Below are positions 16,133-24,310 of a stretch of 64,000 nucleotides of DNA, one piece after another (the stretch's first letter is position 1; each line of letters begins with the position of its first letter). The notes beneath the pieces were generated by a model that saw nothing but the letters and a program-made list of their open reading frames with translations, was not told the DNA's origin and did not search any database. Location: positions 1,781,977-1,845,976 of the forward strand of contig NZ_JAFMSY010000001.1 in NCBI RefSeq assembly GCF_017916455.1, written 5' to 3'. Source of the stretch: Nocardioides xinjiangensis (lineage in GTDB: Bacteria; Actinomycetota; Actinomycetes; Propionibacteriales; Nocardioidaceae). The position numbers were made by a program, and so were the translations under genes.

Positions 16133-18244
16133 TCAGCCCCCGGCCGGCCCCACCCGCCGCGGCCACCAGAACCGCTCCCCGAGCGTCAGCGCGAGCGCCG
16201 GGACGAGCACCGTGCGGACGACGAGGGTGTCGAGCAGGACGCCGACGAAGATAATGGCGCCGAGCTGCGCCAGCACCACCAGCGGCAGCACGCCCAGCAC
16301 GGCGAAGACCGCCGCGAGCAGGATGCCCGCGCTGGTGATGACGCCGCCGGTGGCGGTCAGCGCGCGCAGCATCCCCGTGCGGGTCCCGTGCTCGGCGGCC
16401 TCCTCGCGGGCGCGGGTGACGAGGAAGATGTTGTAGTCCACGCCCAGGGCGACCAGGAACAGGAAGGCCAGCAGCGGCACGCCGCTGTCCATCGCGGCGA
16501 AGTCGAAGACGCTGCGGAACAGCCACCACGAGGCGCCCATGCTGGCGGCGTACGTCGCCACGACCGTCGCCACGAGCAGGACTGGTGCGAGCACCGACCG
16601 CAGCAGCAGCACGAGGGCACCCAGCACGAGCAGCAGGATCAGGGGCAGGATCAGCAGCCGGTCGTCGGCGGCGTAGGCCTGCTCGTCGAGGGCCTCGGCG
16701 TCCCCGCCGCCGACGTGGGTGTCGTCGAGGTCGGCGACCGCGGAGCGGATGTCCGCCACGACCGCCTCGGCGGCGTCGCTCCCGGGCTCCGCGTCGGGTA
16801 CGACGTCGACCTGGGCGACGCCGTCGCCGCGCGAGGTGATCCGCGCAGAGGTCGTGCCCTCGACGCCCTCGACGGCGGCGAGCACCTGCTCGGGGTCGGC
16901 GCGGGTGACGACCTGGACCGGGTCGGTCGTGCCGGCGGGGAACGACTCGGCGAGCCGCTTCGCCGCCGTGATCGCCTCGGGCTCCTGCAGGAACTGGTCG
17001 GCCGGGTCGAGGCCGGTGGCGATCGAGAGGGTGCCGGTCGCGAGGACGGCCAGGCCGGCCACGGTGGCGACGACGAAGGTGCGCGGGCGCCCGGCGACGG
17101 CGTCGCCGACGCGGCGCCACAGCGACCGGGACTCGACCAGCACGGCGTCGCCGACGCGCGGGACGCGCGGCCAGAACACCCAGCGGCCGAAGAGCACCAG
17201 CGCGGCCGGGAGCACGACGAGGGCGAACGTCGCCGCGACGACGACACCCACCGCACAGGCGACGCCGAGCCCGCGCGTCGTGGGGATCGCGGAGAGGAGC
17301 AGCGTCAGCAGGCCCAGCACGACGGTGGTCGCGCTGGAGAGGACGGCCTCGGTGGTGCGGGCGAGGGCGTGCGCCATCGCCTCGTGGCGCGAGTCGGTGG
17401 TCTTGAGCTCGTCGCGGTAGCGCGAGATCAGCAGGAGCGCGTAGTCGGTGCCCGCTCCGAACACCAGCACGCTCAGGATGCCGACGGTCGACTCGTCCCA
17501 GGCCAGTCCGGCCAGCTCGAGGACGTTGGTGGCGGCGATGGCGGAGAGCCGGTCGGCGATGCCGACGACGGCCAGGGGCACCAGCCAGAGCACCGGGCTC
17601 CGGTAGGTGATGATCAGCAGGACGGCGACCACCGCCGCGGTCGCGCCCAGCAGCCGGATGTCGGCGCCGTCGAAGACCTGGCCGATGTCGGCCTGGATCG
17701 CGGCCGGGCCGGTGACCTGCACCTCGAGCCCGTCCGGCACGTCCTCGCGCAGCCGGTCGCGCAGCTCCTCCACCTGGTCGATGTTGTCGGTGTTCGAGGA
17801 CGAGGCCACGGGCACGACCGCGAGCGCTGCGGTGCCGTCGTCGGCGACCACCAGCGGGGGACGCTGAGGCTGCCGCCCGTCCCGGCCCGCGCCCTGGCCC
17901 GCGTCCTGGCCCGCGTCCTGGCCCGCGTCCTGGTCGTCTGCGGGCACCAGCGCGGTGGCTTGGCCCGTCACCGCCTCGACGTCCGCCTCCGACAGCTCGC
18001 CGTCGGCGGTCCACAGCACCAGCGCGACCTGTCCCTCGTCGTCGGGCAGCTGCCCGGCCAGCTCGACCGCCGCCGTGCTGTCGGCCCCCGCGGGGAGGGT
18101 GTCGCTCGCCCGTGCCTCGTGCTCGCCCTCGGGCACGAGGAGGATCGCCGCCAGGGCGAGGAGCAGGGGCACGAGCGCGACGACCCACGCCGTACGACGG
18201 CCGGCGACGATCCGGGCGGGAGCGGGCGGGTGGAGACCGGGCAC
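16133..18244 (-). CDS. MMPL/RND-family exporter
   Basis: Membrane transporter of 703 aa with the MMPL layout: one N-terminal helix, a large extracytoplasmic domain, a block of five to six helices, and the same repeated. Family segments are AGTDYALLLISRYRDEL in the first block and ALGVDYNIFLVTRAREEA in the second (the GxDYxxF/L-type proton-relay motifs). The first periplasmic loop contains a short DAGQ repeat. Homologues export lipids, siderophores or drugs; the cargo is unknown. GTG 18244 is preferred because AAGGA lies 5 nt before it; ATG 18250 directly abuts that site. It is divergent from a marR gene whose product probably controls it. Confidence 0.9.
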   Translation of the reverse strand: MPGLHPPAPARIVAGRRTAWVVALVPLLLALAAILLVPEGEHEARASDTLPAGADSTAAVELAGQLPDDEGQVALVLWTADGELSEADVEAVTGQATALVPADDQDAGQDAGQDAGQGAGRDGRQPQRPPLVVADDGTAALAVVPVASSSNTDNIDQVEELRDRLREDVPDGLEVQVTGPAAIQADIGQVFDGADIRLLGATAAVVAVLLIITYRSPVLWLVPLAVVGIADRLSAIAATNVLELAGLAWDESTVGILSVLVFGAGTDYALLLISRYRDELKTTDSRHEAMAHALARTTEAVLSSATTVVLGLLTLLLSAIPTTRGLGVACAVGVVVAATFALVVLPAALVLFGRWVFWPRVPRVGDAVLVESRSLWRRVGDAVAGRPRTFVVATVAGLAVLATGTLSIATGLDPADQFLQEPEAITAAKRLAESFPAGTTDPVQVVTRADPEQVLAAVEGVEGTTSARITSRGDGVAQVDVVPDAEPGSDAAEAVVADIRSAVADLDDTHVGGGDAEALDEQAYAADDRLLILPLILLLVLGALVLLLRSVLAPVLLVATVVATYAASMGASWWLFRSVFDFAAMDSGVPLLAFLFLVALGVDYNIFLVTRAREEAAEHGTRTGMLRALTATGGVITSAGILLAAVFAVLGVLPLVVLAQLGAIIFVGVLLDTLVVRTVLVPALALTLGERFWWPRRVGPAGG

Positions 18245-18263
18245 GGGCATCCTTAGGATCAGG

Positions 18264-18296
18264 TCGCTAGCGAAGCAGATTGCTAAGCAAGTTAGC
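18264..18296. promoter_or_regulatory. Putative MarR operator region between MMPL and marR
   Basis: The 88-base divergent region holds the palindrome TCGCTAGCGA (18264-18273) and the inverted repeat GCTAA-N5-TTAGC (18282-18296). The two share CGCTA/TAGCG half-sites. MarR dimers typically bind 16-20 bp palindromes of this kind in divergent promoters. Confidence 0.5.
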
Positions 18297-18332
18297 GATC
18301 TGCGGCCCGTCGACGCAAGTGCAGGAGGTGCC

Positions 18333-18824
18333 GTGGCCGACCCGTCCGGTCCGCCCGAGGGCTGGCATGCGTCGGCGACCCTCGAGGCCCTGCGCGAGCT
18401 GGTCGCCACCGGCGCGCGGGTCAACCACGTCGTGGCGCGTCGCGCGGGCATCAGCGACACCGAGCTGGTGACCCTGGAGCACCTCAGCCGCGAGCAGATC
18501 GGACCGGCGGAGGTCGCCCGGCGGCTGGAGGTGTCGACGGCGGCGGCGACGGGCATCGTCGACCGGCTGGTCGCGCGGGGGCACGTCGAGCGCCGGCCGC
18601 ACCCCGCCGACCGACGGCGTACGCAGCTGGTCCTTACCGACTCCGGTCGCCGGGAGGTGGTCAGGCACCTGCTGCCGATGTTCGTCGCGCTCGACCGGCT
18701 CGACCGCGACTTCACCGATGGCGAGCGGGAGGTCGTGGAGCGCTACCTGCGCGGAGCTGCTGCAGCGTTCGAGCGGGTGCTGGAGACCGGCGCCACAGAC
18801 GACGACGGGCGGCCCCGGGCCTGA
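18333..18824 (+). CDS. MarR-family transcriptional regulator
   Basis: Winged-helix regulator of 163 aa. The DNA-binding core is about residues 45-110: DTELVTLEHLSREQIGPAEVARRLEVSTAAATGIVDRLVARGHVERRPHPADRRRTQLVLTDSG, which includes the MarR wing signature DRR. Such proteins repress efflux genes and release DNA on binding phenolic or drug-like ligands. The GTG start is set by GCAGGAGG four bases upstream. It is divergent from the MMPL exporter gene, its likely target, with palindromes between the two. Confidence 0.92.
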   Translation: MADPSGPPEGWHASATLEALRELVATGARVNHVVARRAGISDTELVTLEHLSREQIGPAEVARRLEVSTAAATGIVDRLVARGHVERRPHPADRRRTQLVLTDSGRREVVRHLLPMFVALDRLDRDFTDGEREVVERYLRGAAAAFERVLETGATDDDGRPRA

Positions 18825-18838
18825 GCCCGGGACCGCCC
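18807..18838. terminator. Strong hairpin between convergent marR and metallophosphoesterase genes
   Basis: Arms at 18807-18820 and 18825-18838 pair over 14 positions with a single mismatch around the loop CTGA. The hairpin includes the marR stop codon. It is probably a bidirectional terminator. Confidence 0.7.
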
Positions 18839-18852
18839 GATCATCGGGTCGG

Positions 18853-21800
18853 TCAGCGGCGCACCCGGATGGTGCGCTTCACCGTCGTCCGCTCGAAGGA
18901 CTCGCTCGCCACGAGCACCGCCTTGACCCGGTGCTTCCCGGCGCTGAGCCTCGGCAGCGTGACCCGGACGGTCCCGTCCGCCCGCAACTGCACCGCGCGG
19001 AGGGTCCGGCCGTCCACCTTGACCACGACGGTCCCGGTCGGGACCGTGCCCGGCGCGGTGAAGCCGATGGTCGCGGTGGCCCGCTTGGCGGCCTTCGCCT
19101 TGGTCACCTTCATCGTCGCGGCGGCCCGCGCCCTGCCGACCACCGACTCGGCCGACGTGGCGGCGACGGGCTCGCGGCCCGTCACCCGGGCGGTGACCCG
19201 GACGGCGATGCGCGCGCCGGAGTCGGCCCCGGTGAGGGTGTACTCGCCGCCGGTGGCGCCCTGGATGGGCACCCCGTCGCGCAGCCACTGGACGTCGAAC
19301 GTGGCCCGGTCGGCGTTGGTCCACCGGCCCTGGTCGGCGGTGACGAGCGAGCCGACCGCGAGGGTGCCGTTGACGGCCGGCCTGGCGGTGTTCACCGGCG
19401 CGGGCGCCGGCTGGACCGTCACCTCGCGGGTCGCGACGGACTGGTTGCCGGCCGCGTCGCTGACCAGGTAGACGAGCTGGTAGCGCCCGGCCAGGGAGGT
19501 GTCGACCTCACCGAGGACGGAGACCCGGTCGGTGAGATCGCCGTCGCGGTCGTCGGCGACCGAGACCCCGGCCAGCGGGTCGAACGCGGCGCCGTGGGCG
19601 ACGACGTCCGCCGCGCCCAGGGTGATCACCGGCGCGTCGACGTCGGCGACGCCGTCGGCGGTCGCGGTGAACAGCGCGAGCTGCGAGACCTGGCCGGGCA
19701 GCTCCTCGCCGCTGGCGGCGTCACGGCTGACGGCCTGCCAGGCGTACGTCTCGCCGATGGTCAGCCCGTCCCAGGTGACCGAGGCGGGCCAGCCGGACCG
19801 CGCGGTGTCGGTGCCGATGACCTCCTCGGTCGGGTCGAGCACGACGAGCGAGTCGGTGGCGAAGCTGGTCGCCCGGTGCTGGAGCTGGATCGGCATCTTG
19901 AAGTCGTCCTCCGTGCCGTTGTAGCGGTTGCGGTCGTCGTACTCCGTCGCCCCGAAGTTGTCGAGGAACGGGGAGTAGGTGTCCACGCTCATCTCCGACC
20001 GGTCGACGTCGACCTGCAGGAGCCGGAAGAACGACGACCCCATCTGCAGCAGCGTGTCCGGGGTCAGGGTGCCGGTGCCGCCCAGCCCCACGTCGCCCGC
20101 GCGGACCTTGTAGAACTGGTAGTCGGCGAGCAGCTCGACCACGTGGTTGCCCGGGCGGCCGAGGTTCTTGCGCACCTCGATGTTGACCCCGTGCTCGTGC
20201 CCCGAGAGGACCAGGAACACATTCGGGTTCTCCTTCACGACCGAGTTGCGCACGCTCATGCCGTCGTAGGACATGCCCCCGCCGCGACCGTCCGGGTTGG
20301 AGCTCGGCGTGGTGTAGGCGTGGGTCAGCACGATCGCGTTGCGGTCGGCGTACTGCTCGAGGATCCCGTCGGCCCAGGCGGCCTCCTCGGCGGTGACCCC
20401 GAAGCCCAGGCTGACCACGACGAAGTCGAGGCCACCGGCGCTGAACAGCACGTAGTTGTTGGCGTTGTCGCCCGGCTTCCACGGCTGGTACGACGCCCGC
20501 TCGCCCGCCCACCGCGGGTGCTGCGAGAGCGCGGCGTAGCGCTCCGGCCCGAAGTAGTCGTTGTAGAGCGCGTCCGGACCGTTGTCCTGGCCGTACTGGT
20601 TGTCGTGGTTGCCTGGGAGCACCGTGTTGACCAGGCCGGCGTCGTCGAGGATCTTCTGCGCGGCCGAGGCCACCTCGTACTCCCGCACCGCCTTGGCGCG
20701 GTTGTCGGTGAGGTTGTGCCAGTTCTCCATGATGTCGCCGGTGTGCGCGGTGAAGGCGATCTTGCGCGACTCGGAGTTGGCGACGATCCACTCGGTGATG
20801 TCGGTGTACGCACGGCGCCAGGTGTCGCGCTCGGCCTGCGTCGGCGGCTCGTCGGCACCCTCGGAGAGGTACTGGGTGTCGGTGAGGTGGGCGAGCGAGA
20901 AGTCGTACGCGGACGGGTCCTCGAAGGCCGGCCGCACCTCGTTGGGGATGTCGTCGGCGAACGGGTCCTCGCCGGTCACCATGATCGGCACGACGCCGTC
21001 GTGGTGGTGGCGGGGACGGACGTCGCCGGTGAGCGCGACGGAGCCCTCGGCGAGCCCGCGGGCGGTGTCGAGCGCCTCCCAGGCCTCGCCGTTCCAGGCG
21101 CGCAGGGTGACGCTGCGGGTCGGGTCGACGGTGCCGGACCAGCTGATGCGCTGACCCTCGGCCGCGCTGATCGCGACGTCGTGGCGCTGGAAGGAGATGC
21201 CGGTCGCGGAGGGGCTCGTGACGAGCGCGTCGTCACCGGGCTGGAGGGGCCCGGTGAGGTCCTCGGCCTGCTCGTGCTCGAACTCCCGCGTGGTGGGCAG
21301 CTCGGCGAAGGAGCCCTGGAAGCCGTCCTCGGCCACCTTGGCCTCGGCGCGGACGAACGTCGTCGTGACGTCGTCGCCGCTCGGGTTGGTGGCCACCGAC
21401 GAGAGGGTGACCGAGCCGCCGGCCTGCCCCGTCCGGGTGCCGCCGCCGACCGGGATGTTGCCGGATCGGAAGGTCACGGACTGGTCGATCGGACGGCCGA
21501 AGACGTCGCTGCCGCGGAGCGTGAGGGCGTGCTCGCCGGCGCGGAGGCCCGGGCCGACCTCGTCGCCGGGCCGGACGAGCGCGCCGTCGATGCGGTACTC
21601 GGCCGTGCGGCCCACCGCCGGCGGCATGGAGGTCTCGACCGACAGGGTGGTGGGACCGGTGATGCGGCTGCCGGCCGCCGGGGTGGAGCCGGTGATGGTG
21701 ACGGGCGCGGTGGCGAGGCCGTCGGCCAGGACGTCGCGGCGCAGGGCGAGGACGTCGGTGCGGTCCACGGGCTCGGAGAAGAGCCGGGCGGTGGCGACGG

Positions 21801-23124
21801 TGGCGGGCGCGAGGAAGCTCGCCCGGTTGTTGGTGCTGGCGTCGCCGCCGACCACCAGGTTGCGGGCGGTCGCGTTCGGGGGCACGGTCAGCGCGCCCGC
21901 GGCCGGTGCCTGCTTGGCCAGCACGCCGTCGACGTACAGGCTGGTCACCTGGCCGTCCCAGGTGCCGACCACGTGGTACCACCGGTCGGCCACCACCGGC
22001 ACGTTGAGGTTGCGGTAGCTGCCGCCGATGTGGGGGTTGAACGACAGGTTCGGTCCGTAGAGCGTGATCGAGAAGCCGCCGGCCTCCTTGGCGCCGCAGA
22101 TGTTGCCGCGCTCCTCACCGCTGGCGGCGAGGTCGGCGTCGTACTTGAACGTGCACTCGACCGCGAAGCCGTCGACGAGCGCGTCGTAGTCGTCGGCGAG
22201 GGGGTAGAGGTAGGCCGAGGTGCCGTCGAGCTCGCCGACGTTGCGGCCCAGGGGCACGTCGGGACGGACGACCGGCTCGTTCCACTCGGTCACGGGAAGG
22301 CCCTGCGCCCGGTCGGTGGGGGTGCCGTCGGCGAAGTCGACGTCGAGGACGTCGGCGGTCGGGGCGACCGGCTCGGCGACGGCGGCCGCGGCCAGCGCGG
22401 CGGCGTCGCCGGCCGTCAGGGCCGACGAGTACACCCGGGCGGTGTCGATGGTGGTGGCGGCGAAGAACCCGACGCCGTTGCTCGGCTGGGCGTCGGCGCC
22501 GAGGGCGAAGTTCTGCGCGCCCACGGACGGGGCCCTGAACACGCCGGACGCGGCGGTCTGTGCGACCTGCTCGCCGTCGACGTACAGCACGAGCGTGGAG
22601 CCGTTCCAGACGACGAGCGTGTGGTACCACTCGCCCGACTCCATCGGGAAGCGCACGTTCTTGTAGCCGCCGCCGATGTGGGCCATGAAGCCGCCGCGAC
22701 CCCCGCTGACGTACGTCGCGAAGCCGCCGGCCTCCTTGGCGCCGCAGAAGTCCTGCTCGCCGCCGGCGAGGTCGGTGCCGTCGTAGCGGAAGCTGCACTC
22801 GACCGAGAAGCCCGACGCCATGGCGTCGTACTGGCCGGCGAGCGGGTAGAGCGCCGCGTCGTCGCCGTCGAGGGCGTACGCCGTCCGGGCGCGCGCCGCG
22901 TCGGAGACGATCTCCGGGTCGCCGAAGAGCGTCGGCGTGAGGTCGCGGGCGCGGTCGTCGGCGGTGCCGTCGGCGAAGTCGATGTCGAGGATGTCGGCGA
23001 CGGGCAGCTCGGCCGCCGTCGCTGGGGAGGCGGTGCCGGGCACGATCGCGAGGAGCGAGCCCGTGACGGCGACCGCGCCGGCCGTGGCCAGCATCGAGCG
23101 CCAGCGGTTGCTGTGGCGTTTCAC
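18853..23124 (-). CDS. Large secreted LamG/metallophosphoesterase protein with Ig-like tail
   Basis: Exported protein of 1,423 aa. A signal peptide covers residues 1-38, ending PATAAE. Two LamG-like jelly-roll domains follow (about 45-235 and 255-465), each with a FGAKEAGGF-like strand and WYHxxxxWDG/WNG motif. A Fn3/Ig-like region leads to a calcineurin-type metallophosphoesterase (about 740-1000) with HLTDTQY, HTGDIMENW, LPGNHDNQYG, LTHAY and LSGHEHG. The usual DxH first motif reads DTQ, as in some secreted phosphodiesterases. A bacterial Ig-like segment, a further domain and a basic tail close the protein; no sortase motif is present. Likely an extracellular phosphodiesterase, nuclease or phosphatase that binds glycans. 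Confidence 0.88.
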   Translation of the reverse strand: MKRHSNRWRSMLATAGAVAVTGSLLAIVPGTASPATAAELPVADILDIDFADGTADDRARDLTPTLFGDPEIVSDAARARTAYALDGDDAALYPLAGQYDAMASGFSVECSFRYDGTDLAGGEQDFCGAKEAGGFATYVSGGRGGFMAHIGGGYKNVRFPMESGEWYHTLVVWNGSTLVLYVDGEQVAQTAASGVFRAPSVGAQNFALGADAQPSNGVGFFAATTIDTARVYSSALTAGDAAALAAAAVAEPVAPTADVLDVDFADGTPTDRAQGLPVTEWNEPVVRPDVPLGRNVGELDGTSAYLYPLADDYDALVDGFAVECTFKYDADLAASGEERGNICGAKEAGGFSITLYGPNLSFNPHIGGSYRNLNVPVVADRWYHVVGTWDGQVTSLYVDGVLAKQAPAAGALTVPPNATARNLVVGGDASTNNRASFLAPATVATARLFSEPVDRTDVLALRRDVLADGLATAPVTITGSTPAAGSRITGPTTLSVETSMPPAVGRTAEYRIDGALVRPGDEVGPGLRAGEHALTLRGSDVFGRPIDQSVTFRSGNIPVGGGTRTGQAGGSVTLSSVATNPSGDDVTTTFVRAEAKVAEDGFQGSFAELPTTREFEHEQAEDLTGPLQPGDDALVTSPSATGISFQRHDVAISAAEGQRISWSGTVDPTRSVTLRAWNGEAWEALDTARGLAEGSVALTGDVRPRHHHDGVVPIMVTGEDPFADDIPNEVRPAFEDPSAYDFSLAHLTDTQYLSEGADEPPTQAERDTWRRAYTDITEWIVANSESRKIAFTAHTGDIMENWHNLTDNRAKAVREYEVASAAQKILDDAGLVNTVLPGNHDNQYGQDNGPDALYNDYFGPERYAALSQHPRWAGERASYQPWKPGDNANNYVLFSAGGLDFVVVSLGFGVTAEEAAWADGILEQYADRNAIVLTHAYTTPSSNPDGRGGGMSYDGMSVRNSVVKENPNVFLVLSGHEHGVNIEVRKNLGRPGNHVVELLADYQFYKVRAGDVGLGGTGTLTPDTLLQMGSSFFRLLQVDVDRSEMSVDTYSPFLDNFGATEYDDRNRYNGTEDDFKMPIQLQHRATSFATDSLVVLDPTEEVIGTDTARSGWPASVTWDGLTIGETYAWQAVSRDAASGEELPGQVSQLALFTATADGVADVDAPVITLGAADVVAHGAAFDPLAGVSVADDRDGDLTDRVSVLGEVDTSLAGRYQLVYLVSDAAGNQSVATREVTVQPAPAPVNTARPAVNGTLAVGSLVTADQGRWTNADRATFDVQWLRDGVPIQGATGGEYTLTGADSGARIAVRVTARVTGREPVAATSAESVVGRARAAATMKVTKAKAAKRATATIGFTAPGTVPTGTVVVKVDGRTLRAVQLRADGTVRVTLPRLSAGKHRVKAVLVASESFERTTVKRTIRVRR

Positions 23125-23274
23125 AGAGGGATTCCTGTTCGGTTCGATCCGATGGGGACCAGAACAGGCTTCCGGCGCGGGGTGACCGGAAGGTGGCAGC
23201 GGTGCGGACGCGGGGTGGACCGGCGTTGGCCGGTTGCTCGGCGGACGCCCGGGGCGTCCGCCTGAAGTCGCACC

Positions 23275-24030
23275 TCAGCCCTCGGTGCCCGCCTTGCGGT
23301 GCGCCACGAGGGCGGCGCCGACGATGCCGGCGCGGTTCTGCAGGGTCGCGGGCACCATCTCGGTCTCGACCTTGATGAGGTGGCCGAAGCTGTCCCACGA
23401 CTTGCTGACGCCGCCGCCGATCACGAAGAGGTCGGGGGTGAAGAGGCGCTCGAGGTGCCGGAAGTAGGTGGTGAGCCGCTCGGCCCAGGCCTCCCACGAC
23501 AGGCCCTCGCGCTCGCGGGCGCTGGTCGCGGCCCGCGACTCGGCGACGGCCCCGTCGATCTCGAGGTGGCCCATCTCGGAGTTGGGGACGAGCCGGCCGT
23601 CGTGGATCAGCGCCGAGCCGATGCCGGTGCCGAGCGTGATGACCATGACCAGTCCGCGGCGGCCCTGCGCCGCGCCGTACTCGGTCTCTGCCAGGCCGGC
23701 GGCGTCGGCGTCGTTGACGACGTGCACCTCGCGCCCGAGCGCCTCGGTGAAGATCGCGTCGGCGTCCTCGTTGATCCACGACTTGTCGATGTTGGCCGCC
23801 GACAGCACGACCCCGCGCCGGACGATGCCGGGCACGGTCACGCCGACCGGCGTCGTCGAGGCCGGAAAGGAGTCGACGATCTGCTGGAAGACGTCGGCGA
23901 CGGCCTGCGGGGTCGCCGGCTTGGGGGTGTCGATGCGGACCCGGGCGTGGGCGAAGTCGCCGACCTCGAGGTCGACGGGCGCACCCTTGATGCCGGTGCC
24001 ACCGAAGTCGATGCCGAAGGGGTGATCCAT
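23275..24030 (-). CDS. ppgK: Polyphosphate glucokinase (ROK family)
   Basis: Cytoplasmic enzyme of 251 aa that phosphorylates glucose with polyphosphate (or ATP), an actinobacterial hallmark. Motifs are [11 protein letters not shown] (phosphate 1), [11 protein letters not shown] (catalytic Asp), [12 protein letters not shown] (phosphate 2), and the PpgK-typical GHLEIDG. The length fits PpgK. ATG 24030 is chosen over GTG 24036 because a TAGGTT hexamer sits exactly 6 nt before it, as in other leaderless genes of this window. It is separated from alkB by hairpin repeats and a promoter. Confidence 0.93.
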   Translation of the reverse strand: MDHPFGIDFGGTGIKGAPVDLEVGDFAHARVRIDTPKPATPQAVADVFQQIVDSFPASTTPVGVTVPGIVRRGVVLSAANIDKSWINEDADAIFTEALGREVHVVNDADAAGLAETEYGAAQGRRGLVMVITLGTGIGSALIHDGRLVPNSEMGHLEIDGAVAESRAATSAREREGLSWEAWAERLTTYFRHLERLFTPDLFVIGGGVSKSWDSFGHLIKVETEMVPATLQNRAGIVGAALVAHRKAGTEG

Positions 24031-24036
24031 GCGCAC

Positions 24037-24042
24037 AACCTA
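24037..24042 (-). promoter_or_regulatory. Leaderless-type -10 (TAGGTT) of ppgK
   Basis: On the minus strand TAGGTT-N6-ATG leads directly into ppgK, and there is no Shine-Dalgarno. The spacing decides the start at 24030. Confidence 0.55.
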
Positions 24043-24132
24043 GCGTCCGCCCTCGCGAGGTGTGACGGGGGCAACACGGTGTGGGACGGCGCCTCGCCGG
24101 TCCTGCTCCGCCCACGGGGCGGGGCGTCTCGA

Positions 24133-24214
24133 ATCCCCCGCTTAAGCGGGGGATCGCGAACATCCAGTGGCATGCATGCCCCGAGAAGTTCGCAGTCCCC
24201 CGCTTAAGCGGGGA
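24133..24214. repeat. Two-hairpin intergenic element, copy 2 (compound)
   Basis: A perfect palindrome at 24133-24154 (ATCCCCCGCTT and AAGCGGGGGAT halves) is followed by GCGAAC...GTTCGC arms (24156-24161, 24188-24193). A second CCCCCGCTTAAGCGGGG hairpin lies at 24196-24214. The order differs from the copy at 16056-16117, but both contain a GAAC/GTTC stem beside a CCCCCGCTT-AGCGGGGG stem. Confidence 0.75.
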
Positions 24215-24233
24215 TTCATGGGGCGGTGAGCGG

Positions 24234-24303
24234 TTGACAAAGGGGTGCCTCTTGTCAAACCCGCTTTACAGAACCTACAGTCGTGTACACCCACGGCAGG
24301 AGG
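24234..24303 (+). promoter_or_regulatory. alkB promoter with inverted-repeat operator
   Basis: TTGACAA (24234-24240) and TTGTCAA (24252-24258) form a perfect 7-bp inverted repeat. The right arm doubles as the -35 (TTGTCA), with 18 bp to the -10 TACAGT (24276-24281). AGGAGG (24298-24303) lies 7 nt before the ATG. A repressor bound to the repeat would block the -35, so inducible control is likely. Confidence 0.6.
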
Positions 24304-24310
24304 TCAGGAC

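Noticed and set aside
17880..17940. Direct repeats of CCCGCGTCCTGG near 17.9 kb as a regulatory array
   Set aside because: They lie inside the MMPL coding sequence and encode a DAGQ repeat in an extracytoplasmic loop.
18718..23265. A 1,515-codon open frame on the plus strand over the LamG-metallophosphoesterase gene
   Set aside because: The translation is a low-complexity Arg/Gly/Val/Asp mixture without domains. The minus-strand gene has a signal peptide and catalytic motifs.
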